DNA of 64,000 bases from Mercurialis annua (GCF_937616625.2 NC_065570.1:134001-198000), one strand, 5' to 3'; counted from the first letter of the stretch, positions 36,484 through 48,390 are shown. The notes: generated by a model not told the origin, from the letters alone. Numbers and translations are program-made.

Positions 36484-39184
36484 TATGCTTTGAGTATTTG
36501 TGTTTATATGTTGCATTGTTGTGTATATGCTTACTGCATGCCATGATAGAGCATAATGAGTAGAATATACCTATAGGATAATACCTCAAATAGGTAGGGC
36601 CTATAGGAAGCGATACCGATAAACACGCGCTTAAGAAATGAATATATAAACATAATTTACAAAAGCAATAACATAATAAACGATAAATAATACATTTATC
36701 GCGAACGTAATTCCTGTGTTACGTTCTAGAAGTCGTGAAAGAAAAGATGGAATACTGGAAAGGAGATTTGATATGAAAGAACTGATACCTACACTTATAA
36801 GTGATGTGTATCAATACCTATACTTGTACATGGTATGATACAAGTATAGTAAAGAGGTGAAAATAATAAGTACGGCTATAAGAAGTTTTAGAATGAATTG
36901 AGTTATCGGAGATATGGAAAGAGAAGTGATGTGACAGAAGAATAGTCAGAAAAATGACAGCAATACAAAAATTTATAAAGTACCCAATAAGTATAAAGAA
37001 AGCTGTTTATAGTCGCAGAGTGTACAGTCTGGAGTAAATTTACGTTCTATGAAAATTATGAAAGTTTTTTAAAAAATTCAAGGTACAATTGTGCTCAGTC
37101 ATCGTATATGACATCGCATAATCATGATAGGAATGCATAAGAAAATGATTTTCAAAATATAGATCATGCATCATATTTTTACAATGATGGAAAAAAATGT
37201 GATTTTGAGCAACTCTTTGGTGATGAGAGGTGTCATCACTCTGAGCTACAACTGTATTGATGATTTCAAACGATTTATGAAAAGTAGTTTAAAGAGCTGG
37301 CCAGCCAAAGAATGTTTTGAAATCATTTGTTGAGTAAGTGAACTCAGATGTTAAACTCTGCGACGAATAATAAAAGATTCTTAATAAATACGAATAAAAT
37401 TGTAAAAGAAAAATTGGAAGTATGAAGAACGAAAAGACGATAATATGAATGAGGAATATCGAGAGATATTTTAAGGATACGTAACCTTATGGATGTCAAT
37501 ATTAAAAAAAAGTACAGAAGTCGAAAGAAAAAAGATACAGAAGATAAAGAAGATAATCCAGTAAAAAGTGAAGGTTTAAGATTAAATAGATCAAGAGAGA
37601 TAATGACGCTAATTGACTGATATTAAGTGAAGTCATTAATATCAGCATTAAGAGCTATAGATTGCATCAGCAGAAAGGAGAAAAGCTAAGTTATGAAGCT
37701 CTAGTATAAGGAGAAGAACACACGTGTAGGCATACGTGTCATTAAATGTAAGAATTGTGAATAATATGAAAGAAAATATACTGAGGAAACTCATATACCC
37801 TTAAGATTTAGTAAGATGAATAGAGAAGTGGAAAGTTCTAGAGATACATTAGAAGGATTATCAGAATAGAACAGCAATAATGGAGCTATAATAAATGAAG
37901 GAAAGACGTAGCAAATACAGAAAGTAAAGGATAAGATGATACTTCATTGCTATTGGACAGATAGGAGTGAACTGTATCTAAGAAGCCACAATGTCATAAG
38001 AACGAGAGGTGGTATTAGTATAAAGAGATCAAGGTATTTAAAGACAATTAGAACCATGTTATAAGTGCTAAAGAAGCATAAGGAGTGTAGGACAACAAAA
38101 ATCAAAACTATTCCCTAATTTTGGAAATTGCAAAGTCAAGTATGATTTAAATGCTAAGAGTGATCGAGAACACTCCAAGAAGAAGATGTGAGACAGAATA
38201 AGGATAAGCTAAGAAATGATCATGACTAGTACTAAGACGACACCTTGTAAAGTGAGAATAAAGTCGTAAAATTAGTTAAAAGTAAGAAACAGAAATGTGA
38301 GACGAAAGAAAAAGTTGTTTATATAGTAATAAGGAATGACGATAAAGGAAGTAAATAAATTATTAAGGATCTACTGAATCTGTTAAGGATGAAAGTTAAA
38401 GATGAAGGATCACGACCAACAGAACGACGTGAAAATCACGATAGCTTAAAGGAGCAAAGGAAAGAGAAATGGAAGATAATGAAAAATGTATCAAGTTTAG
38501 CTATGTTAAGAGAAAGTGAATGTATTAGACATAGTGCAAGTTAAAAAAGATTGGTTAATAAGGAACGAAGTATTAGGTAATGGTAAAGAGAAGTAAGAAA
38601 CGACGATAACCAGTTAAGGGAGAAAGGTGATACGATAGATGATAATAAAGATTAAAAGTCGTAGATTATGATTACAAAAGAAGATACTTACAGAAATATG
38701 AATGAGGTAAGTACGTCATTAAGGATGTAACCGATATGTTGTGACTAGTCGCGTACAGAAAAGATGAGTCGCGACCCGATGACAACTAAGAATGAGGATT
38801 ATCAAGGATAATAAATCAATAGAGTATTAAGTGAAGGTTAATCGACGCTAGTGATGATCAGAAGGAAGATTACAATTAATCGTACAAGACGTCAGGATTG
38901 CGATATCAACAATACGCCTTGAGCCACACTATTTTAGAAAGATGACGAATAGGACAAAGGTGACAAGGAGAAGATTATCAACTATGCAACAGCAAAAAGC
39001 TACTATGAACAAGATAAATAATCGATTAGCAACAAGTACGAAGTTATAGCTGTGCATAGAAAGCTAAGAGTTTAAGATAATAGAAAAAGGCTGCGGCTAA
39101 AACATACTATAGACGTCAAGGATAGTATAAGGATAGTTTTAAGATCACAACGAAATTTATGAAAATTCGAGGACGAATTTTTAT
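36484..39184 (+). mobile_element. Purine-rich non-coding internal region of element 2
   Basis: About 2.7 kb in which the plus strand is strongly A/G-rich with few long open frames. I find no protease, RT or integrase wording in any frame. Such filler is typical of large retrotransposon derivatives, though a decayed pol remains possible. Confidence 0.6.
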
Positions 39185-39197
39185 AAGGGGGGAAGAA
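39185..39197 (+). other. Polypurine tract of element 2
   Basis: AAGGGGGGAAGAA directly precedes the 3' LTR start TGTAATACC. It would prime plus-strand DNA synthesis. Confidence 0.9.
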
Positions 39198-41612
39198 TGT
39201 AATACCCCAAAATATTTAATTAGCTAATTGGACCATGTGTCCAGTTTTGATTCGCCAGAGTGGCGATATTAGAAGAATTTCTGAAAGAGATAAAGTAAAG
39301 AAATTTCAAGTAGGTCGGTTTTGAGAAACTAATTATGCAAAATTTAGGTTATATTTCAATTCTAAAATTAGAATTGGAATTAAAAGGAAAAATATCAAGA
39401 AAAGTCCAAAATAAAGTTCAGGGACTAAAGTGGTAATTTAGCCACTACGTCTCAAAAATGGATATTTATAAGTTTTGATAGGAAAATATTAATATTGGAA
39501 TTCGTATTGTTTATCGGATATAAATAATACGTAACAGTAATAATTTAAGAGTTAATTGATTTAATTACGGACTAAATCGAACGAAAAAAAGTTCAAAAGT
39601 TATTTCGTAACAAAAGAATAGAACAAGGATGAAAGGGAGATTTTAGCCATGATATATATAATTTGGGGTATGAATCAGATGAGCATAAGGAAGGATCCAG
39701 AAACCAATTCAAAATCATCGTTTCACTTCGTTCGTTCGCCGATTCTCCGTTCGTCGTCCGATTAAAGTGATTTTTGCGGCAATCTCTTCGGAATTCAAGC
39801 CTCTACCATCCCCGAGCATCAAAACAAGGTGAGGTATACGTTTTTATGATGAAAAATGAATAATAAATGGCTGTTTGGTGTGGCGCCGTTACGGTTTGAG
39901 TCGAAATTACGTATAACAAGTAAAAATCGTTGTTTGAGCGTTTCGCAAGTGGGTTTTGATGTATATACGTATATAAGCATGTCGGGACTGTGTTGGACGG
40001 ATTTCAGTGTGAGAAATCGACGGAAGAGGCCGAAAACGAGTGCCTCACGTCGTGAGACATTGTCTCACGATGTGAGACACGTCTCGCGACGCGAGACGGT
40101 GTCTCGCGACGCGAGACAAGGTCTCACGACGCGAGACCAAGTCTCGCGACGCGAGACTGACTCTCACGTCGTGAGACCCCCTCTCACGACGTGAGAGCTG
40201 CTAGGCACGATGTGCCTAGCCGTCGCCGACCCCCATTGGTCGTGTCGAGGTCCGACACGACCTAGCTCAACCCAGAAACATTATATGAACTCCGAAAACA
40301 TGTGAAGCGAGTGGCGAACTTAATAATGTGGAATAAGGTTCACTTATAGGTACTAAACGCGTATTTGACTTTTTAATGTGTCAAACGCGTCAGCGAGCAG
40401 TGAGGGCACCAGACGAGGTCTAGTACGAGCCTATCATTACATAGATCACCTCATTGATTGGATAGCGGTCACTGTGAGTTGCACTTTACTTTCGTGTATT
40501 ATCGATTAATATTATTTTGATATCATATTATATATATATACTGTTTATATGCATCGCACTATATATATATATATATATATGAATTGCTGATATGCTACGT
40601 GTTTTGATTAAGTTTTATGTACGAGAACCTAGTATACGATCCAACGAAACTAGCTACCTATTGGGTGTCAATAGGCTGTGTGATCACTAGTAATTGAGTC
40701 AGTCTAGCGTGTCTGGCTATGAGATATGATTTGAGATGCATGCATGATTTGATTATGAAAGCTATGATATGGATGCGATACGAGAGTGAACTCGGTTACA
40801 GTGTAACCTGAACCCCGTATCTAGTAGGTTGGACCTACCAGTGGGTTGGACCCACCACTTTGGGATTAAGAGATATGTTCTGACTGACGTGGTTGAATGT
40901 GAACGCTCCCGGGTCAGACTATTGGAATCAGGATGATTTGAATAATAGTGAATTAAGTTATGTCTCAAGATTTTAGTTTCGAAAGGATCGAGTACTTGTT
41001 CATATGTATTTTTATATTAATATTCTTTTGAAATGCGATGCTACGTTTTATAATAATACCGTTATAGTAAACTGCAGACTCACTCAGTATTTTCCCAAAT
41101 ACTGATCCATCACCTTTGATATCTTTCAGGTACTTAGTATGTGGACCTAGCTATAGGCCAATTTTGAAGTCCAGAAGTCAGCTGTGTATGTTTAGTATCT
41201 GACTTCTGTGAATGCTGCAGTAGTGGTCCTGTGTGACAGAGTCGTAGCCTAGACAGCGGTACATTTTGATTGTACAGATTACTTGTTGTCCTGTTTATAT
41301 GTCTTTGTAGGCTGTGTGTTTTATATGTTGTGCACAGTACCAGATGCCGGTGATATGTTGGATACACTAACTGATGGATATAGTACCGCGAGGCCAGTTC
41401 GTACAGGGTACGGTAACTAGAGCCCGCGAGGTTTTTGAACAGTTAGTGTAAATGTTTGTGTATATATGTTATGTATATTTGCTTCTGTTGCTTTATGTTA
41501 TTTGTTTATTATTTGTGAAAAATTAATAGTGATTTAAGGCTTGCTACGGGTTCTGGAGCTACCACTCCCGTTCCCTAGCGCCGGTTGCGGCTCAATATTT
41601 TGGGTCGTGACA
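39198..41612 (+). repeat. 3' LTR of element 2 (2415 bp)
   Basis: TGT...ACA bounded and collinear with the 5' LTR. Main differences are a shorter TA run (20 bp against 85) and one additional palindrome unit. Confidence 0.92.
40042..40220. repeat. Array of nine short palindromes in 3' LTR
   Basis: The same array as in the 5' LTR but with an extra GTCTCGCGACGCGAGAC unit (GACGGTGTCTCGCG junction about 40095). One unit has lost a CpG (TCACGATGTGA). Confidence 0.9.
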
Positions 41613-41617
41613 ACAAT
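41613..41617. other. Right target-site duplication ACAAT
   Basis: Matches 32657-32661 exactly and proves that element 2 split LTR B. Confidence 0.9.
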
Positions 41618-42300
41618 GGATTGCTAAACCTTTAAACTAGGATTAGCGATGTAGTCTAGTTAAAGGGGAAGTCTTGATTATGTATTAGTGCATCTCATAC
41701 ATGTTGTTAAACAAGGTTTTTTTTTAATCTCTTATAATGATCATGAATATTAAAATTAGCTACCTTTATGTTTATATCTTAGAGTTCATGTGAAGGACTT
41801 ATATTGGTGAAGCATGAATTTGGATCTAGAGATTTAAACACAATTTACTTAAGAATAGAGATATGTCTAAGGAATAGTGATGACGCTAATTGTTTTGCTT
41901 AATGGGTTTAATTAATTAACATGGTAATTGAAAAATATCCAGAATTAATTAAACACGAGTTCGTGTCTAGAGAGGGAACAAACATATTTTAGAAACAATT
42001 GTCATGAAAAAGCTATTATGATGTATTATTGCATATGATAAAATTTCCCCTCGAATGTGGTGAAACCCGAAATCCTAGTTGTTTTAAATCTAAATATTTT
42101 ATCCAAAATATTATTTCACTTTATATTATTTAATTATTTGTTTTCAACATCAAACAAATTTAACAGAACGATTACTTTGCAAAAGTTAAATTAAATAACA
42201 TTTAAAGAGTTCATCCTTTGTGGATTCGACCTCGGAACACTCCGAGTATTACTTGCTACAATTGATTCTGTACACTTGCAAAATTAAGCGATCAGTAACA
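41618..42300 (+). mobile_element. 3' LTR of Athila-like element B, second part
   Basis: Continues the LTR interrupted at 32661. Near its end are GTGGATTCGACCTCGG and GATTCTGTACACTTGC, the U5 wording typical of Athila LTRs. It ends about ATCAGTAACA; the final TAACAAAATT also fits a satellite monomer (GCTAACAAAATTCC), so the true end may be 42294. Total LTR length without the insertion is about 1.5 kb. Confidence 0.75.
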
Positions 42301-44510
42301 AAATTTCTAGTTAAACTCAACTTTTCAAAAACCGTTTTTCTAGCCAACTTCGGGCTAAAAAAATGCTTACTTAAAACTGTCTGATCACTAAAAAACTTAA
42401 AACATTTTTATTGTCTGCAACCCCATCTAGGTTCGAACTTCATCTGATATGCGTAGGGGGTCAAAAACGCACCCAAACTTCCTTCCCTGGATTGTTTTGG
42501 GGACTGCAGAACAGCCCCAAAAACAACCAAGCGAGCAGGGTTTTAATTTTCAATCTTCAAATGAAATGAAGATATGATAACATTTTTCGTACGTTAAATA
42601 ACATTTTCCGAATGTTAAACAATAATTAATTTATTAAATCACTTTTCCTATGATTATAATTAATCTCAACTCAAAACGTTGTCCGAATAACCGATAAATT
42701 ATCTAGCTAACAAAATTGCTAGTTAAACTCAACATTTAAAAAACCGCTTTTCTAACCAATTTCGGGCTATCAAAATGCTTACTTAAAACAGTTTGATTAC
42801 TAAACAAATTAAACATTCTTATTGTCTGCAACACCGTCTAAAACCTCCGTTCAGGTTCGAACTTCATCTGATACGCGTAGGGTGTCAAAAGACGCACCCA
42901 AACTTCCTTCCCAGAGCCGTTTTGGGGACTGCAGAACGCCCCAAAAACAGCCAAGTGAGCAGGGTTTCAATTTTCAATCTTCAAATGAAATGAAGATATG
43001 ATAACATTTTCCGTATGTTAAATAACATTTTCTAAATGTTATTTAATTAGCTATCCAAATTAGCTAAAATAAATTAATTATCGGGATAAAACGATAATTA
43101 ATTTATTAAAACGTTGTCCGAATAATCGATAAATTTTCGAGATAACAAAATTCCTAGTTAAACTCAACTTTTTAAAAATCACTTTTCTAGCCAACTTCGG
43201 GCTATCAAAACGCTTACTTAAAACAGTCCGATTACTAAAAAAATTAAACATTCTTATTGTCTGCAACACCGTCTAAAACTACCAATTAGGTTCGAATTTC
43301 ATGTAATACATGTTGGGAGTCAAAACACGCACCCAAACTTCCTTCCCTGAGCTGTTTTGGACACTCACACACGCCGAACGCTCAATTTTTGACAAGAAAA
43401 ACGCCTAAAATGACTACCAGAACAACCCTCAAACTCAGCTCCTTACCACATGCCAAAACGGAAAATTCAATCATTAAAACTAAACATAACCGTCCAAAAA
43501 CACAACCAAAATCATATTTGAAATATATACCTTTAGCGTTTTTGGGTTAGCTCTATCACCGAGCCGAAATTTCCGAGAACGAATGTCGGAATTGGAAGAA
43601 CCGAGTTCTGCCGTCCAAGTTACTCCAAGAAAATGAAGGTTTGATGGTGATGGTGAGGTGGGTTTCGGCAATGGAGGTTTTTAGAGAGATGGGGTTTTAA
43701 TTTTCTATCTTAAAATGAAATGAAGATAATGAAGACGATAACATTTTCAGTACGTTAAATAACATTTTCCGTATATTATTTAATTAGCTATCCAAATTAG
43801 CTAAAATAAATCAATTATCGGGTTAAAACAATAAGTAATTTATTAAGTCACTTTTCCTACTATTATTATTAATCTCAAATCAAAACATTATCTGAATAAC
43901 CGATAAATTATCGAGCTAATAAAGTTTCTAGTTAACCCCAACTTTTCCAAAATGTGTTTTCTAGCCAACTTCAGGTTATCAAAATGCTTACTTAAAACAA
44001 TCCGATTACTAAACAAATGCAACATTCTTATAGCCTACAACACCTTCTACAACTTCCGATTGGGTTCAAACTTCATCCAATACGCGTAGGGGGTCAAAAA
44101 ACGCACTCAAACTTCCTTCCCAGAGTTGTTTTGGGGACTGCAAAACAACCCCAAAAACAGCCCCGCGAGCAGGTTTCTGCTTGTTGTACAGAGAAGGTTC
44201 TGCTTCTCGAAGCAGAACCAAGCTGCTCGGGGTTTATTCCGACACGCACACACGCCAAACGCTCAATTTCCGACTAGAAAAACGCTTAAAACGACTGCCA
44301 AAACAACCCTCAAACTCAGCTCCTAACCACATGCCAAAACGGTAAATCCAACTCACTAAAACTCAACATAAGCATCGAAAAACTCAACCAAAATCATATT
44401 TGAAATATATACCTTGAACGTTTGTGGGTTAGCTCTCTAACCGAGCCAAAAATTTCAATGGATGTCGGAAATGGAAGAACCGAGTTGCGCCGTCCAAGTT
44501 GCTCGATGAT
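42301..44510 (+). repeat. Diverged satellite relatives with longer units
   Basis: Landmarks of the left array recur in the same orientation: CTAGTTAAACTCAAC near 42309, 42719 and 43156 with a variant near 43930; CTTCGGGCTA (or a variant) before ATGCTTACTTAAAAC; and the TTCATCTGATACGCGTAGG head near 42443 and 42863. Spacing is about 410-440 bp, then about 770 bp. Units carry extra parts absent from the left array: an AT block with AAATGAAATGAAGATA (about 42560, 42980, 43715) and a 350 bp block at about 43360-43680 and 44240-44510 sharing ACACACGCC, CAAACTCAGCTCC, CATATTTGAAATATATACCTT and GGAAGAACCGAGTT. This looks like an older, larger form of the repeat. The 60-86 codon ORFs here are shadows of the repeat. 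Confidence 0.8.
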
Positions 44511-44517
44511 AAGAAAA

Positions 44518-44856
44518 GGATTAATTCATTTAAAGGTTCCTAAATTTTATATTTTTAGTTTATCTGGTTTTTCAACTTTTATTCAATTTTATTTAGTTCC
44601 TAAATTTTATATTTTCAATATATCTGGTCCTTGAACTTTGATTTTTTTGCTTCCTCGGGTCTTCAAACGGACGAAAGTTCAGGGACCAGATAAACTAAAA
44701 AATGTAAAGTTCAAGGATCAAATAAGATCAAATGGAGGTTCAAAAACTAGATAAACTAAAAATGTAAAGTTTAGGGACCAGATAAGACCAAATGAAAGTT
44801 TAAAAACCAAATAAACTAAATACATAATATTGAGGGACCTTAATATGAGTAGGTCC
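44518..44856. mobile_element. 339 bp foldback MITE, near-perfect 9-bp TSD
   Basis: Arms complement each other: the left arm has AGTTTATCTGGTTTTTCAAC and the right has GTTTAAAAACCAAATAAAC. Flanks ATAAGAAAA (44509-44517) and ATAAGCAAA (44857-44865) match at 8 of 9 positions. Mutator-like by TSD length. Non-coding. It abuts the last satellite relative. Confidence 0.7.
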
Positions 44857-45090
44857 ATAAGCAAACCAAAAGAAAACAGAATTTATTCCTCAACTTAATT
44901 GTCATCCTTTCGCCTCTAGCAAAATTGGTGCACGAAAAGGGCAAGATAATTATAAGAAAATAGAAAAGAAAGTCCTCCAAGTTGATTCACATACTATATA
45001 TGGTTACATAAAATGTACTATTCTGCCAAGTTGTCGCGGCAGAGTAATTTAAGTTTTGAATAAAAAATAACAAGAAAGAATATTTAATTT
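44857..45090. other. Intergenic, 3' flank of protease gene
   Basis: About 230 bp downstream of the minus-strand protease gene; probably holds its 3' UTR. On the minus strand AATAAA-like words occur (about 44880) but no clear polyadenylation site can be chosen. Confidence 0.4.
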
Positions 45091-46643
45091 CTAATGCTGC
45101 TTCGAGTTGGAGTCGGACGTTACACAGGAAGAAGGACCAAAGCCCAATTTTCCCCTTCCAAGATCGTACTCCCAAAAATGATTTTGCTGCATTATGTTAC
45201 CCAATATAGAACTTCCTGGAAAATCTGCCCTCGCAATTCCAACACACTTGATCCCTGGCGCCACATCAATGATATAGCTCTTCACTGGGGGCTTGAATAT
45301 AGCCCCATCCGCAAAATGAATTAGCAGTCTCGGTATGGTGGCCTTGTCGAATTCTTCATCCTCGAAACACAAGTCGTTCAAATCTGGCAGCTCAGGAGGC
45401 ACTACCTTGGTGTATCGAGCAATCACAGGCTTCAAAGCATCCACAACTCTGTCGTAAGCTTCTCCCGCTAGCAGTGTCAAGGAGGTACCCGAATCAATAA
45501 TCATTCCTCCCTCACCCGTAACATTCCATATCTCCGATGAGATATTAAGCATACTGCCGCCCACAGAGATCCCTGAGACGTTTACAGGATAAAATGCATT
45601 TAAGTAACCAAGGAGTAACTCTGTATACTGCATTTTTGGCATCTTCATTTCTGGGACATCTCCAAAACTGAGGAAGTTTTTATGTTTACTCGAACTCAAG
45701 TGATCTACCAAGCAATATGAGAACTTGTTGCCGAATATTTCTGCCAGCCTTAGAGCTAAAGAATGCTTTCTGTAACCCAAGCCCATCACCCCGTCGGGAA
45801 AACCACTACCCTCGCTGTATGATTCGGTGCACCCAATCAGAACATCGAACAGCCTTACCTTCATGTGACTGTGAAGTCCAACTGTGACGGTCTCGTTAGC
45901 AAAGACTCCCACCGCATTCGGGCCATTTAAATATCTACATAAAAACGTGAATGAATTAGACATTTAAATATAAAAATGGGAAGTTGAGGAATTAACTGTG
46001 AATACCTGTAATCAAATTTGCAGGGTGCGTTTGGAGTAGGACATTCGGTGAGAGAGAAGTAATCTTGGAGCTCAATCTTGCAATCATCAGAAGAGCATGG
46101 AATTGTGCGAAATGATGAAGAATCTTTAGCGCGAAAGACCCTTCCAGGGTGAGGATTGGGCTTTGGACAATCTTTGCACAAGTATTCACAATTCATCCAG
46201 GTCAGATCGCTGCCTGTATCTGTTATCAAAATAAACTTCTGGGGGCGAGGTGTTCCGATCCGAATTGATACAAAATATTGTCCCAGTCCGGAGTCTGCAC
46301 CCGACCGTAGCGGAATCTGGGCTGTCTGGCTCACCTCAAAGGCCTTTCTTCTCTTGCCCTGTCGGAGGGAAGCAATCATTTGGCGCCTGGCCATGTCGCT
46401 GTGGAACAGCTGGCTCATGCCATCAAGTCTGCTCTTCGGCGGTCCAAGAAATTCGCTTTCTGACTTGAGCTTTGGAGAATGCCTATGCAGCATCTCAAAC
46501 CAAACTCCCGTATGATTATTGTTATCATTATTGAACGAATCATTTTCAAATTCAAAAGTTGCGTCGGCCTGAAAAAATAGCACCGCAACATTACAGCAAG
46601 AGATCAAGAGCAACAACTGCACAAAGTTATTTGGGCCCGACAT
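45091..46643 (-). CDS. A1-family aspartic protease (nepenthesin/NANA-like), two exons
   Basis: Exon 1 is 46643-46006, exon 2 is 45934-45091; the 71 bp intron (46005-45935) has GT (GTATTC) and AG (TATGTAG) borders and restores one frame of 493 codons plus stop. A hydrophobic N-terminus (residues 8-24) suggests a signal or transit peptide. A prosegment with FEMLHRHSPKL and a basic KRRK follows. The first catalytic motif is D142-T-G-S (ITDTGSDLTWMNC), then a Cys-rich insert (C152, C156, C159, C183, C188, C201, C208) like the nepenthesin-type insert of plant enzymes. The second catalytic motif is D360-S-G-T (GGMIIDSGTSLTLL). Length and order fit atypical plant aspartic proteases, which cleave peptides in plastid, apoplast or secretory compartments. 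The closest named relative I can suggest is NANA, from overall pattern only. It looks intact. Confidence 0.93.
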
Positions 46644-47038
46644 TACGATGGCCTAATACCGACAGCCAAATGCCTATGGCCAACGATGATGAATGCTAAC
46701 AATTTTTGTTTTTAAAAAAAAGGGGAAAAAAAGAAGAGAAGGAAGAAAAATGCATGGCAGATAAGTGATTCGTCATAAAGGAAATTAAGACAATAATGGA
46801 TGTTCTGAGCTGCAAATGCGGGGATTCTCACATCTTAGTTTACCATACATCTCTTTATTGGCTGGCTAAATTTCTTTTATTGTGAACTGTTATTATTATG
46901 GGTCCTAAATGGATTATTTTATTTTTCTTACAAGGTCAGCGCAAATCTCTGCTACTTCATAGCTTCTTTTACATTGTTGTAGGATACTGGTTATAAGCTT
47001 TTTGCCCTTTCAATTCTTTCTCTCTTAAAAGTTTTTTT
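46644..47038. other. Upstream region of protease gene
   Basis: Contains the presumed promoter and 5' UTR of the minus-strand protease gene. I see no unambiguous TATA box and no other gene. Confidence 0.35.
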
Positions 47039-47876
47039 GGGTAAATTACAAAAAAACCCCTGTGCTTTAATGAAATATATTAACTCATCCCCTGCTTTTT
47101 CTAGATATATTATCACATCCATTTAATAATTTTTCTATTAGTCAACTCAGTCAAAGGGTTAGATTTGACCCTAAAACTTATTTTTTGTCCAATTTCATCC
47201 AAAAATTGTAAAAAAAATAAATTTATTTATTTATTTATTTTTCTAAAATAACAATAAAATTAATTAAAATATGATGTAAGATTTTAATGAAAAATTTATT
47301 AATAAATTTTATTAAAAATTCTAAAAAAATTAAATAACATTTTAAAGACTAAATTATTAAAATGTGACTGTTTATAAATCTTATTGAACATGAATATATA
47401 TGATAAATTTTAATTTTATAGTTTATCACATTTTAATAATTTCTATATATCAATATAATTAATAAATGATTCTTTCAAAAAAAACTAATATTTTCAACAT
47501 CAATATAGTTAGTTAATAATTTATATGTTGAAATGTTACATAATGTTTTTAGACTTTTTTTCATTAAATATATAAATATATTTTTATTGAAATTTTAAAA
47601 AATATTTTTCTTTTTATTTTATCTAATTTATTATAATTTTAGAAAAATAAATAATTAATTTAATTTTTAAAAAAGAAAATTAACAATTTTGGATAAAACA
47701 GGACAAAAATTAAGTTTAAGGATCAAATCTAACTATTTGATTGAGTTGACTAATGAAAAAATTATCAGATGTGTGTAATAATATAATATATCTAAGGGGT
47801 CTCAATGGATTTATAAAAATCAGGAGATGAGTTAGTGTATTTCACTAAAACACAGGAAAATTTTAGTAATTTACCC
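47039..47876. mobile_element. 838 bp foldback element, GGGTAAATTAC ends
   Basis: Ends read GGGTAAATTAC and, inverted, GGGTAAATTACT; arms continue with CTGTG[C/T]TTTA[A/G]TGAAATA and AACTCAT[C/T][C/T]CCTG. The centre is very AT-rich (47200-47690). Flanks AGTTTTTTT and AATTTTTTT agree at 8 of 9 but are low-complexity. Probably a Mutator-like foldback. No ORF of note. Confidence 0.7.
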
Positions 47877-48390
47877 TAATTTTTTTCAGTTTATGGTATA
47901 AATGGAGATGTTATAAAAATAATCCCGTAATTTTAAAGTTCTATAAAAAAAAGTACCATCTCTTCTTTTCAATTTTATAGTGTAACAAACAATAGAAAAT
48001 TAATTAAGAACAAAGGATCAATTCACCCCCTCAACTTGGCACAAAATATCAAATAAATCATTTTCGAAAGAAAGAAAAGGTCAAACGAAACCACAATTTA
48101 TCACTTTCATATTACAAAGTCCCTCCCCCACTCTCACCCCCTCAAGTGAGATATATTCTAAAATGTAAAAAAAATGATCCCTAATAATTGAGGTTCTAAT
48201 AATCGTTTTCTTTTTTTACCTACCGCTTCTTGTGATAGTGCTAATATAATCATCATTTATCAAAAAAAATAATTTTTAATTTTCATTTATAATCCTTGTA
48301 TTTTTAAACTTTAAAAACCAAATTAATTTTTAAATAAAACTTCAATGATCTTCTTAAACCTTTTTTGTTTTATTATCTTAATTAAATTTA
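47877..48390. other. AT-rich intergenic DNA
   Basis: No gene seen. A GGATCAATTCACCCCCTCAA word at 48017 resembles one near 63790 (GGATCAGTTTACCTCCTCAA) and may be one end of another MITE family whose partner end I could not find. Confidence 0.4.

Larger units (their letters stand above)
32662..41612 (+). mobile_element. Complete chromovirus-like LTR element 2, 8951 bp, non-autonomous
   Basis: All structural parts are present in order: 5' LTR 32662-35124, tRNA-iMet primer site 35129-35140, internal region 35141-39184, polypurine tract 39185-39197, 3' LTR 39198-41612, and a 5-bp ACAAT duplication. The TGTAATACCCC LTR start, the iMet primer site and the ATTCGAGGACGAATTT before the polypurine tract match Tekay/Del-type chromoviruses. 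No RT, RNase H, integrase or chromodomain is readable; only a gag-like open frame near the 5' end. This looks like a large non-autonomous derivative mobilised in trans, or a strongly decayed copy. The two LTRs differ by scattered substitutions and microsatellite length, so insertion is not very recent. Confidence 0.9.

Noticed and set aside
46156..46515. 119-codon plus-strand ORF
   Set aside because: It is antisense to exon 1 of the aspartic protease and has no family features.
47039..47876. Non-coding RNA or microRNA hairpin from the foldback
   Set aside because: A long hairpin is possible, but its ends and near 9-bp duplication fit a transposable element better and no mature miRNA is recognised.
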